From positions 1 to 59,184 of the forward strand of contig JBBDNN010000095.1 in assembly GCA_040877545.1 (NCBI GenBank): a DNA stretch of 59,184 bases, written 5' to 3'. This document shows positions 9,911-17,770 of this stretch, piece after piece. The notes beneath the pieces are model-generated. The model had not been told where the DNA came from, did no database searches, and saw only the letters and a program-made list of their open reading frames with translations. How positions within the stretch are numbered: the stretch's first letter is position 1; each line of letters starts with the position of its first letter. A program made the translations under genes and the position numbers. Origin of the DNA: Gracilimonas sp040877545 (lineage in GTDB: Bacteria; Bacteroidota; Rhodothermia; Balneolales; Balneolaceae).

Positions 9911-9932
9911 TGCCGAAGGCATTCCTTTGGAA
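9911..9932 (+). repeat. 22-bp double-palindrome element, intergenic copy
   Basis: Two adjacent 11-bp imperfect palindromes, TGCCGAAGGCA (9911-9921) and TTCCTTTGGAA (9922-9932). The same 22 bases, in the opposite orientation, interrupt the MmcQ/YjbR gene at 13508-13529. Identity extends to 29 bases (9907-9935 against 13505-13533). It sits in the gap between the SDR and the response regulator gene. A REP-like mobile palindrome is the simplest reading. Confidence 0.7.
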
Positions 9933-10033
9933 GAACATGCATCACACAAATACTGCATATTTTAATCTTTTGATTAATCTGCAGCCTTCGACAGTTGGTT
10001 AGTTATTTTAAAAGGAAAAAATGAAATCGAACT

Positions 10034-10738
10034 ATGAATAATAACAAGCACACCATCCTTTTAGTGGAAGACGAGGAAGAATCAGGCGAGATGTTGACAA
10101 ACTTTCTGGAGCTAAATAACTACAAAGTTCTCTGGGCAAAGAATGGGAAAAAAGCAATGGGATTTATTGACGTTCATGCCAATGATATACATCTCGCCAT
10201 TCTTGATATCATGGTTCCGCATTATGATGGGAAAGAAATTTGCCGTTACATTCGTCAGCATCCAGTGATTTATGAAATCCCCGTATTATTTTTAACTGCC
10301 CGCGATGAAGAGAAAGATGAAATTGAAGGCCTGGAACTCGGCGCTGACGATTACATAAAAAAGCCGGCAAGCCTTAACCTGGTAAAAGCACATGTAGAAA
10401 CACAACTTCGCCGGCGTTCCTCAGAAAAAAGTAACTGGATTCAATATGGCTCCGTGTATTTAGATCTGGATGCAAAAGAGATGCACATCCACGATAAACT
10501 GATTGATCTCACCAACACAGAATACATTATTGCTGAGATGATCTTCAAAAACCCAAAACTTGTCTATAGCCGTCAGAATATTTTAGAACATATTTCGGAT
10601 GAGGAGAAATTTATTTTTGATCGAACCGTTGATGTGCATGTAAAGAACCTGCGCCTTAAGATGAAAGAAGAAGGCAAGCTCATCAAAACCTATCGTGGCG
10701 TTGGCTATGGTTTTAATAAAGAATACCTGCACACATGA
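10034..10738 (+). CDS. OmpR-family response regulator
   Basis: A 234-aa DNA-binding regulator. The receiver domain (residues 1-120) has the acidic pair in VEDEEE, the phosphoacceptor Asp58 in LAILDIMVP, Thr in LFLTARD and Lys in DDYIKKPASL. The C-terminal winged helix (135-230) has LTNTEYIIAEMIF, DRTVDVHVKNLRLKM and TYRGVGYGF. It overlaps the histidine kinase gene by four bases (ATGA at 10735-10738), so the two are translationally coupled. The stimulus is not evident from the neighbours. Confidence 0.95.
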   Translation: MNNNKHTILLVEDEEESGEMLTNFLELNNYKVLWAKNGKKAMGFIDVHANDIHLAILDIMVPHYDGKEICRYIRQHPVIYEIPVLFLTARDEEKDEIEGLELGADDYIKKPASLNLVKAHVETQLRRRSSEKSNWIQYGSVYLDLDAKEMHIHDKLIDLTNTEYIIAEMIFKNPKLVYSRQNILEHISDEEKFIFDRTVDVHVKNLRLKMKEEGKLIKTYRGVGYGFNKEYLHT

Positions 10739-12132
10739 AAATACGGTCAAAACTTGCCTGGACCTATATAATCCTGCTGATTATCGGAATTATTGCCATC
10801 AGCACATATTCTATTCTTACCATTCGTAGCTTTTTGCTGGAAGAAGGAATTGAGCAATTTGAAAAGGATGCCCTTTCACTTGCCTTGGCGGCAGGGAGTT
10901 TTCGGAATGATTCATTCTCAGAGAAAATCCGGCAAGAGGCTCGCTTGACTGGCTACGAAATGGCTTTTTATGATGAAGATGGTATTCGCTTTTTAGCCTT
11001 CCCGAATGCTGCTTTTCTGGACGAAGCAAAGTCGCTGAATCCTGAACTAAAAGAAGAATTAGAGCAGTTAGATGGCGGACCTATTATTGACGATCAGGAT
11101 GACCCGGAGAAATTAATTGCCTATGTAAACTTGGGGCAAACTGAAAATACGGCGCAATATCTGCGAATTAGCCAGAATAAATCTCAGTATTACGCGGCCG
11201 TAGCAAGTATCCGTCATATTATTTATGCGGGAATGTTCTTTTCGATAGGAGCAATAATAATTGTCAGCTTTTTATTTGCCCGTTATATGGCCTGGCCCAT
11301 TCAGCAGTTAAATAATGCCGCTCTCGATATCGCCCGGGGAGATCTGGATCGCGTCATAAACCTGAACCGTAATGATGAATTTGGCACTCTCGCAAATTCT
11401 TTAAATCAAATGGCAGGCACTCTGCGGGCCGACAATGAGAAGCTGATGAAGCTAAATGAAAAGCAAAGCCAGTTTTTTGCGGATATTACCCACGAAGTGA
11501 GAAATCCACTCCATACTATTTCTGGTGCTTTAGAGATGATAGAGCTTCAAAACCTTCAGCCTGAAAAGAAGAAACAGTATATTAATACTGCTCAAAAACA
11601 GATAAAGAGGGTAGCGCGACTATTTGAGGATATAAAAACACTGCAGCGATATGATTTTGATGAAAACTTCATCAGTAAGAAAAGGTTTGATCTCAAGAAA
11701 TTAGTCAAAGAAGCAGGCAGTGTGTACCTGCCAATAGCGCACCAAAAAAACCTGGAGCTGGTTATAGAAACTAGCAATTCGTGCATGGTATATGCAGATC
11801 CGGATAAAATAGAGCAAGTGCTGGATAACCTGATTTCGAACGCCATCAAATACACCAGTAAAGGAACTGTCAGAGTAGGCTATATAAAAAAAGAGGGCTT
11901 TGCTGAAGTGCATATTCAGGATACCGGAACGGGTATCAGTGAAGAGCATCTGGATAGATTATTTGATCGATTTTACCGTACAGATAAAGCAAGATCGAGA
12001 GATAAAGGTGGCACCGGTTTAGGGCTTTCCGTGGTAAAGGGTATTTTAAATGCTCACCAAAGTGAAATAAAAGTTGAGAGTAAAGTTGGCAAGGGTAGCC
12101 GGTTTTACTTTATGCTGCCGCTTGCTGGCTAA
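10735..12132 (+). CDS. Sensor histidine kinase with HAMP domain
   Basis: A 465-aa inner-membrane kinase and partner of the preceding response regulator. TM1 is at about residues 7-28, followed by a roughly 130-residue periplasmic sensor region, TM2 at about 158-182 and a HAMP linker. The HisKA domain has His253 in THEVRNPL. The HATPase_c domain shows the N box (NLISNAIKYTSKG), G1 (DTGTGISEEH), F box (FDRFYRTDKA) and G2 (GGTGLGLSVVKG). The periplasmic part is acidic and not a recognised domain. All catalytic boxes are intact. Confidence 0.95.
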   Translation: MKIRSKLAWTYIILLIIGIIAISTYSILTIRSFLLEEGIEQFEKDALSLALAAGSFRNDSFSEKIRQEARLTGYEMAFYDEDGIRFLAFPNAAFLDEAKSLNPELKEELEQLDGGPIIDDQDDPEKLIAYVNLGQTENTAQYLRISQNKSQYYAAVASIRHIIYAGMFFSIGAIIIVSFLFARYMAWPIQQLNNAALDIARGDLDRVINLNRNDEFGTLANSLNQMAGTLRADNEKLMKLNEKQSQFFADITHEVRNPLHTISGALEMIELQNLQPEKKKQYINTAQKQIKRVARLFEDIKTLQRYDFDENFISKKRFDLKKLVKEAGSVYLPIAHQKNLELVIETSNSCMVYADPDKIEQVLDNLISNAIKYTSKGTVRVGYIKKEGFAEVHIQDTGTGISEEHLDRLFDRFYRTDKARSRDKGGTGLGLSVVKGILNAHQSEIKVESKVGKGSRFYFMLPLAG

Positions 12133-12171
12133 TTTCTCATTAAGAATCACTGTTGTGCGGGAAAATCTTGC

Positions 12172-12198
12172 AGCTGCTCCTCATCTAGGGCAGCTTTT
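12172..12198 (+). terminator. Probable terminator after the histidine kinase gene
   Basis: A perfect 6-bp stem, AGCTGC (12172-12177) with GCAGCT (12190-12195), ends in a short T run (TTTT to 12198). It sits 40 bases past the kinase stop codon. The U tract is short, so efficiency is uncertain. Confidence 0.5.
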
Positions 12199-12284
12199 CC
12201 AAAGTTAACCCAAAGACAGGATTTATCTTCGCAAAAGGCATAATATTATTCAGCCCCCGAATTCCCTCTGTGCAATAAGAGATC

Positions 12285-12899
12285 TCATTTTTTATTTAAA
12301 TAACTATAAGCCACTGCTGCCAGCGCTCCACCCGTTAAGGGAGCTAAAGTATAGAGAAGAGTATGAAGTATTGAATTCCCCCCATTTGCTAAGTCGAATA
12401 AAGCAGAGCCAATTGATGTGGCGGGATTAAAAATGCCGCCAGAAATTGGAGCACCGGCTAAAATGATACCCCCGAAGGTTAATCCAATCGCAAATCCATA
12501 CATTTTGTTGCTTTTAAGTGCCGGGGAAAGCAGGAAGGTGAGCATTAACAAAACAAAAAGGAAGGTGAAAAGAATTTCGGCGCCGGCCTGTTGATATAAA
12601 TTAGTATCGGAAGGAGGTTCTACATAGAAAATCAGTGTGGAAAAAAAGAAAACAATTACTGAAGCGAAAATAGCTCCACCTAACTGACTTAATACATATC
12701 CCGTAAATTCTGTGGCTGTTAATTTCTTCTGCAAAAAGAAACCCAGTGAAACTGCCGGATTAAAATGAGCACCAGACACATGTCTGCCTATATATACCAA
12801 AGCCGATAAAACCAAGCCTATAGCAATAGCATTTCCCGTAAAGCCAAAAACCAGTACGAAAAAGAAAGTACCTGCTACTTCCATTACGTATTTATGCAT
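12285..12899 (-). CDS. Aquaporin / MIP family channel
   Basis: A six-helix membrane channel with both NPA boxes: FNPAV in SGAHFNPAVSL, and FNPAT (NPA) in GGIFNPATSIG. I chose the ATG at 12899 (MHKYVMEVAGTFFFV) because it matches where MIP proteins normally begin, giving 204 aa. The frame stays open to an ATG at 13016, which would add a 39-residue basic tail unlike the family. It conducts water or small neutral solutes. The aromatic/arginine filter residues cannot be fixed by eye, so glycerol transport is not excluded. The gene ends convergently with the kinase gene. Confidence 0.9.
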   Translation of the reverse strand: MHKYVMEVAGTFFFVLVFGFTGNAIAIGLVLSALVYIGRHVSGAHFNPAVSLGFFLQKKLTATEFTGYVLSQLGGAIFASVIVFFFSTLIFYVEPPSDTNLYQQAGAEILFTFLFVLLMLTFLLSPALKSNKMYGFAIGLTFGGIILAGAPISGGIFNPATSIGSALFDLANGGNSILHTLLYTLAPLTGGALAAVAYSYLNKK

Positions 12900-13074
12900 A
12901 CCCTTTTTTTTATAGTCAGTACCGAATGTCCTCCGCGCAGAAACTACCTGCGCGAGATAGAAATTGCAAGACACCTTAATGTTAATTTTGTAAAAATAAA
13001 AACCCTTAATAGGCAAATATTATACTTCATTTATAGTTAAGAAAGGATATTTTTGTATGAATTAAATTATCAGC

Positions 13075-13398
13075 ATGCATTTATTAGAAAAATTAAAAAG
13101 TCGCTGGAGCATCAACAGTACCGGGCAGGTATTAACTATCCTGATCGTATTTGCCTGTACCGGCTTTACAGCCGTTTTCGCCCGCGACATTGTCTTTAAC
13201 TTTTTAGGAGTCACAGAACAAGATCCATTCTGGTTTAAAACGCTCATTTGGCTGATTACCATTCTCCCGCTTTACCAAGTATTTTTGCTGATCTATGCCG
13301 CTCTATTCGGTCAGTTCGAGTTTTTCTGGGGTTTTATGAAAAAATCTTTTGGAAGGTTTATTCCACTCCGCTGGGCTAAAAATGGATCAAAGGGTTAA
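13075..13398 (+). CDS. DUF6787-like small membrane protein
   Basis: A 107-aa protein with two hydrophobic segments (about residues 18-38 and 53-75) and the C-terminal signature FGQFEFFWGFMKKSFGR typical of DUF6787, a small inner-membrane family widespread in Bacteroidota and of unknown role. It begins with a basic amphipathic stretch (EKLKSRWSI). Its last 12 bases overlap the ancestral 3' end of the convergent, broken MmcQ/YjbR gene. Confidence 0.75.
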   Translation: MHLLEKLKSRWSINSTGQVLTILIVFACTGFTAVFARDIVFNFLGVTEQDPFWFKTLIWLITILPLYQVFLLIYAALFGQFEFFWGFMKKSFGRFIPLRWAKNGSKG

Positions 13399-13759
13399 TT
13401 TTTCCTGGTCTTTGCGGGATAGATTTGCCACCACCAGGTCATAGGAATGCCTGATCAATTCCCGTATAAAATCATCACTTAAAGAACCTTTAGCGGCTAT
13501 TGTATTCTTCCAAAGGAATGCCTTCGGCACAGTGCATTTTGTTCATGTGATATCCCGGTTCTATTTCCTCATGCATTACCCGGAGCTCTACCGCTTTTAC
13601 CGGATCGCATTTGAGATTGATGCTCTCAAATTCATCAATGTCGGTTAGTGCAAACATTTTACCCATCACTTTGAATACGAGAGTGTTTTCGCCGAAAGGA
13701 AAATCCTCTGCAGCTCCAGGCAGAGACATACAGTAGTTGTAATAATCTTCGATGTTCAT
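13387..13759 (-). pseudogene. MmcQ/YjbR (DUF419) gene split by a 22-bp palindromic insertion
   Basis: The N-terminal 75 residues are a normal YjbR/MmcQ protein (SLPGAAEDFPFGENTLVFKV, later GYHMNKMH), a CyaY-like DNA-binding fold. After His-75 the frame runs into an unrelated tail (CAEGIPLEEYNSR) and stops at 13490. The missing C-terminus (NTIAAKGSLSDDFIRELI, then HSYDLVVANLSRKDQ) follows immediately in the next frame and ends at 13387. Removing the 22 bases at 13508-13529 restores the family motif HMNKMHWNTI and an ORF of 116 aa plus stop, the usual family length. The insert is the double palindrome also found at 9911-9932. Confidence 0.85.
13508..13529 (-). repeat. 22-bp double-palindrome element inserted in the MmcQ/YjbR gene
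   Basis: Read on the minus strand, this is TGCCGAAGGCA followed by TTCCTTTGGAA, identical to the copy at 9911-9932. The insert length (3n+1) accounts for the frameshift. The exact edges are ambiguous by one or two bases because flanking bases can be assigned to either side. Confidence 0.75.
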
Positions 13760-13799
13760 AGATGATGATTTTTCCTTTGAGTCGCTTGGTTAAAGACCT

Positions 13800-14081
13800 T
13801 CACTCCTCCACTTTCACACCGTTCCAAAATGCCACATGATCTTTTATCTGACTGGCAGCTTCTTTGGGCTCGGGATAAAACCACGCCGCGTTTTCGTTGG
13901 TTACGCCGTCCACTTCTATGGTATAATAACTTGCTTCCCCTTTCCACGGGCAGGTACTGTGATGGTCACTTTCCTTGAAATATTCTTTCTTAATAGATTC
14001 CGGCGGAAAGTAATGGTTGCTTTCTACCACTTTGGTGTCGTCACTTTCTGCTAATATTTTGTCATTCCATAATGCTTTCAT
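13800..14081 (-). CDS. DUF427 domain protein
   Basis: A 93-aa soluble protein, the usual DUF427 length when started at the ATG at 14081 (MKALWNDKILAES). A longer in-frame start at 14138 would add 19 residues inside the preceding gene and is less likely. Signatures include NHYFPPES, HHSTCPWKGEASYYTI and AAWFYPEPKEAA. The fold is a small beta barrel. The biochemical role is unknown, although relatives are often linked to redox or light-stress genes. It lies 14 bp after the DUF423 gene, so they are co-transcribed. Confidence 0.9.
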   Translation of the reverse strand: MKALWNDKILAESDDTKVVESNHYFPPESIKKEYFKESDHHSTCPWKGEASYYTIEVDGVTNENAAWFYPEPKEAASQIKDHVAFWNGVKVEE

Positions 14082-14095
14082 GGCTATAGATAATC

Positions 14096-14473
14096 TTAGG
14101 GTTGATGTTTTAATATTTGAATCCCTAACAAAAACCATCCGGAAATAAATGCAATTCCACCAATCGGTGTAATTGCTCCCAGCCAGCTTTTATCTGTCAG
14201 GCAAAGCACATATAAACTTCCGGAAAAAATCAGGATTCCTGCAAGAAGTAACGAGGCAGGCCAAAGAACATTCACCTGGAACTGATTTGCAATCAATGCA
14301 AGCAAAAATAAGCCTAAGGCATGCCATACATGATATTGGACGGCGGTTTGCCAGGTCTCGAGCCGTTCGGGGCTTAATGTATTTCGTAAGGCATGAGCGC
14401 CAAAAGCTCCGGCGGCTACAGCTATAGCCAGCAAAAAAGCGGCGATGGCGATAATGATTTTGGGGTTGTTCAT
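14096..14473 (-). CDS. DUF423 (YgdD-like) membrane protein
   Basis: A 125-aa inner-membrane protein with four hydrophobic helices and the DUF423 hallmarks GAFGAHALRN near residue 22, TAVQYHVWHALGLFLLAL in the middle, and ITPIGGIAFISGW near the end. Family function is not established. It is the first gene of a two-gene unit with the DUF427 gene, 14 bp downstream. Confidence 0.9.
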   Translation of the reverse strand: MNNPKIIIAIAAFLLAIAVAAGAFGAHALRNTLSPERLETWQTAVQYHVWHALGLFLLALIANQFQVNVLWPASLLLAGILIFSGSLYVLCLTDKSWLGAITPIGGIAFISGWFLLGIQILKHQP

Positions 14474-14608
14474 ACTTGATGATAATTAAAAATAACATTT
14501 CAAATGTGTCAGATTTTTTTAACTATAAACTCAACCGCAAAAGTTGGTCATTAGGAATGTAATTCATTATAGTTAATGAAATTAACCATCTAATATCAGA
14601 GGTTTTCT

Positions 14609-15805
14609 ATGTTATTTCGGAACTTGGTCATTGTTATGTGCTTTTTACTAATTACTTGTTCTAAACAGGATAAAGCAGAATTTGCAGAATCATCCGAGGC
14701 AAGTATACCTGCTCATATCAGGGAATTAGAAAACCTGAGAGTCTTTCCTGATTTTGAACCCCTTCAATCGGTTCAGTTTTCCAAGCAGCATAAATTTGGA
14801 GAAATTTATCCACAGCTGTTGTCTCCGGTAAGAGGGTTTGGGCCAAAAGTTGCGATTGATGGAATGGGAAATGTTTTTCGTGCTGAGAAAGCAGAGAAAA
14901 CCATTCTCGTTTTTGATTCAGAAGGAATGATGAAAGGAAGAGTTGGCAGAGAAGGCAAAGGTCCGGGGGAATTCCAGACGATTACTGCTATTGATATTTA
15001 CGATGAGCAACTTATTGTTTATGATTCCAATTTGACCCGAATAAATATTTTCAGCACCCAAAGTTTAGAACTGCTTAAAACGTTAACCATAGATTCTAAA
15101 ACCTGGGATATTGAAGAAGCAAAAATGCTTTTTCCGCTAACTATTTTGGGGATTGGCAAAGAAGAATTTCTCACAGCTGTTTCATTTGAGAAAAATGGAG
15201 ACTCATACAATGGATTTTATCTCATGGACATTGACGGAAGAATAATCTCAAAAAAAATTACAGAAAATAAATCAACCGAAACACATACCGGAGATACAGG
15301 AAGAGGCCATAGAGCCACTATAAGAGTGCCTTACTCTACAAGAGGTGAATTAGATGTTACTCAAGATGGGAAAATCTACCAAGTTGATACCGGCGATTTT
15401 TTAATTAAAGTTTTCAACCTTACAGGCGAGTTGGAACGCAGTATTTATTATCCTTTTGAAAAAGATCCACTCGAAGAGCAGGAAGTTTTAGATCGATTTC
15501 ATCCTAATATTCATAGAGTTCTAAACACGGCCGTCTATCCTGAAACATGGCCTGCCCTGGAACATTTTTTCGTGGATGATAAGAATAGAATATGGGTTTC
15601 GACCATTGTAGATGACAAGGAAGTCCATGAGTGGCATATACTTGAAAACAGCGGGAAATTACTTGCCTCTTTCACTTGGCCCAGCGATCAGGAAATTATC
15701 ACAAGCCAAAATGGCCTAATGTATACTGAAGAGGAAGATTCAGAAGCAGGTGCAAATGTAGTAGTTAGCTACAAAATAGAATTTGGTGAGAAGCAGATTT
15801 TATAA
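14609..15805 (+). CDS. 6-bladed beta-propeller lipoprotein
   Basis: A 398-aa exported lipoprotein with lipobox ending at Cys17 (LLITC). The repeat pattern of NHL/6-bladed propeller proteins of Bacteroidota is plain: an 'FDSEGMMKGRVGREGKGPGEF' type blade, then 'IYDEQLIVYDSNLTRINIF', and a later 'VDDKNRIWVS' blade. Members are surface or periplasmic proteins, often binding peptides or sugars. None of that can be assigned here. A ribosome-binding AGAGG lies just upstream of the ATG. The gene appears to be transcribed alone. Confidence 0.85.
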   Translation: MLFRNLVIVMCFLLITCSKQDKAEFAESSEASIPAHIRELENLRVFPDFEPLQSVQFSKQHKFGEIYPQLLSPVRGFGPKVAIDGMGNVFRAEKAEKTILVFDSEGMMKGRVGREGKGPGEFQTITAIDIYDEQLIVYDSNLTRINIFSTQSLELLKTLTIDSKTWDIEEAKMLFPLTILGIGKEEFLTAVSFEKNGDSYNGFYLMDIDGRIISKKITENKSTETHTGDTGRGHRATIRVPYSTRGELDVTQDGKIYQVDTGDFLIKVFNLTGELERSIYYPFEKDPLEEQEVLDRFHPNIHRVLNTAVYPETWPALEHFFVDDKNRIWVSTIVDDKEVHEWHILENSGKLLASFTWPSDQEIITSQNGLMYTEEEDSEAGANVVVSYKIEFGEKQIL

Positions 15806-15831
15806 GCCGTTGGTCTGCTCAGCATAATTGA

Positions 15832-15915
15832 TTATTCAGCAGAAAAATTAACCTTCTTATGCGTTCCATCACAATAGGGTTTGGTTGATGATGCCCCGCA
15901 GCGGCAAAAACTCAT
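15832..15915 (-). pseudogene. CDGSH iron-sulfur domain remnant
   Basis: A 27-residue reading frame on the minus strand carries a complete CDGSH [2Fe-2S] motif, CRCGASSTKPYCDGTH, with the pattern C-x-C-x2-S-x3-P-x-C-D-G-T-H. A free-standing CDGSH protein is normally about 60-80 aa, so the N-terminal half is missing in this frame. A plausible continuation (residues ending in GDFWNFSLTARK) exists one frame over, joined at a run of four A's near 15916-15919, which suggests a one-base loss. It could also be a sequencing error or a truly tiny protein. Confidence 0.55.
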
Positions 15916-15919
15916 TTTC

Positions 15920-16210
15920 TTGCTGTTAGAGAAAAATTCCAAAAATCCCCATCAGGTCCTTCTGAAACCAAGTCCCACGGCTCGCTGAGCCGTGGAGTAT
16001 TTGGGGAACAGAGATAAATTTATCTCATTCACTGCCCAACGAGTCCTTCTGAGGGTACTCCCGAAGAATCTGAGTTGATAGGCTTACCTATTTATAATTA
16101 ACACCCGTTCCTTGAAAAAGTAAGATCTTTCGCAGGTATGCTTCCAAAAGGGGCAGGTAAGAAGACTTTGGGGAAACCAGACCCCGAATTCCCTTAATAA
16201 AGCTCTCTGC
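15920..16210. repeat. Hairpin-dense noncoding stretch
   Basis: About 290 bp with no intact gene but at least four inverted repeats: a perfect 9-bp stem, CCACGGCTC (15975-15983) with GAGCCGTGG (15987-15995); a 16-bp palindrome, GAGATAAATTTATCTC (about 16010-16025); ATAGG-ctta-CCTAT near 16079-16092; and GGGG-aaaccaga-CCCC near 16172-16187. Such density is typical of dispersed palindromic elements and not of a promoter. It lies between a CDGSH remnant and a DUF3347 pseudogene. Confidence 0.6.
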
Positions 16211-16592
16211 CTACACTTCACAAGTTGGCATCGCAACTTCAAAAAATGGATTCTTTACATTTTCTTCTTTACTCAGCCAATACCCTTCTTTTTCCATTGG
16301 ACAAAATCGCACAAAAAGTTTTTCACCGTATCCCTGATTTTCTACCGCCTTTATTAATTCGGCCGATACATTTTTAAAAGCAGCTCGCATGGTGGTAAGA
16401 TCTTCTGCATTTGTAGCTGCTTCAACGGCTTTTACCATTGCTGCATGGTGCTCTTTATGCTTTTCGGAATGCCTCCTTATGTTGATGTGGCTGCTCTTCT
16501 TCCTGCTCGTGATGCTTATGATCTTGAGCATTTACTGAAAAGGTAACCATGTATGAAAGTAGAAACGTTAGAAGTAGTTTCAGTATGTTAAT
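16211..16592 (-). pseudogene. Decayed DUF3347 paralogue
   Basis: The C-terminal half (106-aa frame, 16211-16531) matches the intact DUF3347 gene at 19946-20449 closely: ELIKAVENQGYGEKLFVRFC against ELIKAVENQGYDEKLFVQFC, then GYWLSKEE and NPFF. A signal-peptide half lies just upstream in another frame (KLLLTFLLSYMVTFSVNAQD, then a His/Glu-rich stretch) and stops at 16455. About 45 residues present in the intact copy are gone between the two halves, and the expected start codon reads ATA. I call it a pseudogene caused by an internal deletion with frameshift. A short product from an internal start is possible. Confidence 0.7.
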
Positions 16593-16620
16593 GGATTGTA
16601 TTTTTAGGTTTAGTTTAATT

Positions 16621-17682
16621 TTATTCGAGAGTGGTCATCTCAATTTTATCGAGAATAATCTTGCCGGAGCCTTTGAAGGCCATTCCCACACTTCCGGCAC
16701 CCGGGGCAGATGAATGGCCATGGACAATGGCATTCTTATCAACATAACCCCAGAAATGCGTTTTATCTATTACAACTCGAATAAAAACCGGCTCAGAAAA
16801 ATCAGCAGAACCTTCCTCAAAAATTTCAGCAGCTCCCTCCGAAATTCGCCCTTGTTTTAAAGTTCCATCTGATTGAATGGAAACAAAATCATAATTATTC
16901 TGATCTTTCACATGGTTTGCCAGTATAATCTCTCCCTCAAAGGCACTGATATCCAGATAATAATCTACTTGTACATTTTGATAGTTTTCATGGCTGGTGA
17001 AAAAGCCGTTCAAGTCATCTCCGCTAAAACTAATGGCCTGATTATTTTCTGATAATTGCTCAGGTTGCAGATTATTGCTTTCAGCCGAGCCTTTCAGCCA
17101 ATGAAAATTTTCCTGGAATTCTGCATTGGGATTTTCTCCTATTTCCCAGCGCCAACCTTCTTCAGTTTCGAAAAGTTTTGATTCAGCTTTCTCATCATTT
17201 GCCGTCGGTTCTGAAATTGAGCTTTCCGTTTGCTGAACTCCAACACCATGGCCAAAAACCATTTCCGCTCCTAATTCGGCGGTTTTATAGACTAAAAACA
17301 CACCGGCAAATGCCAGGATTGTGAATCCAACTTGTATACTTTTTATCTCCGCTTTTTTCCATACAAAAGCACCAATTCGCAGAAGAGTATAAATCGCCAA
17401 AAACCAAACCGTATATTCAGCCCAGTCGGCATGATTGGTAAGCAGGCGTTGAGCATCAGCCTCAACAAAAACTTTTTCAGCAGCATCATTTCCGCTCAGG
17501 AAAGCACCTACTGAAGAAACAGAAGCAAAAGCGTATAAAATCAGGTTTTTTTTCTCATCCCACCATGATTTCGGCAGAAACAAGGAAGCCACGTCCATAA
17601 TAACTGCCAACAGCAAAATGGCAATGGGAAAGTGAACAATCATCGGATGAATACTGGGTGCCCATTCAGGTATAAAATTCAT
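16621..17682 (-). CDS. DUF2231 membrane protein with C-terminal sugar-binding-like domain
   Basis: A 353-aa inner-membrane protein. Residues 1-150 form the DUF2231 unit with four helices, beginning WAPSIHPMIVHFPIAILLLA, whose conserved His residues (HPMIVHFP) resemble haem- or metal-binding positions. After a Glu/Thr-rich linker at about residues 170-185, the C-terminal 150 residues look like a concanavalin/laminin-G-type beta sandwich (VQVDYYLDISAFEGEIILA, later FIRVVIDKTHFWGYVD). It follows copB on the minus strand past a large hairpin (17706-17760). Its role in metal resistance is inferred from position. Confidence 0.8.
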   Translation of the reverse strand: MNFIPEWAPSIHPMIVHFPIAILLLAVIMDVASLFLPKSWWDEKKNLILYAFASVSSVGAFLSGNDAAEKVFVEADAQRLLTNHADWAEYTVWFLAIYTLLRIGAFVWKKAEIKSIQVGFTILAFAGVFLVYKTAELGAEMVFGHGVGVQQTESSISEPTANDEKAESKLFETEEGWRWEIGENPNAEFQENFHWLKGSAESNNLQPEQLSENNQAISFSGDDLNGFFTSHENYQNVQVDYYLDISAFEGEIILANHVKDQNNYDFVSIQSDGTLKQGRISEGAAEIFEEGSADFSEPVFIRVVIDKTHFWGYVDKNAIVHGHSSAPGAGSVGMAFKGSGKIILDKIEMTTLE

Positions 17683-17705
17683 GCTTATTTATTTAATCAA
17701 TGGTG

Positions 17706-17760
17706 AACCCTCCAAGGGTTCTCACAAAGCGATCCCTTCGGGACAAACCCTTGGAGGGTT
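17706..17760. repeat. Perfect 15-bp inverted repeat between copB and DUF2231
   Basis: AACCCTCCAAGGGTT (17706-17720) is the exact reverse complement of AACCCTTGGAGGGTT (17746-17760). Each arm is itself nearly palindromic, and the loop holds a further hairpin (TCCCTTCGGGA). On the plus strand the second arm ends in TTTT. Between two minus-strand genes it could attenuate transcription into DUF2231. Its form also fits a dispersed intergenic palindrome. Confidence 0.75.
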
Positions 17761-17770
17761 TTCAATTATA

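Noticed and set aside
12900..13016. A 39-residue N-terminal extension of the aquaporin
   Set aside because: It is basic and unlike MIP proteins, which start directly before the first helix as at 12899.
13756..13947. A minus-strand 63-codon frame across the DUF427 gene
   Set aside because: It lies in an alternate frame of the DUF427 gene, which has a clear family match.
15900..16210. A CRISPR array or tRNA cluster
   Set aside because: There are no regularly spaced direct repeats and no cloverleaf with a CCA end; the palindromes differ from one another.
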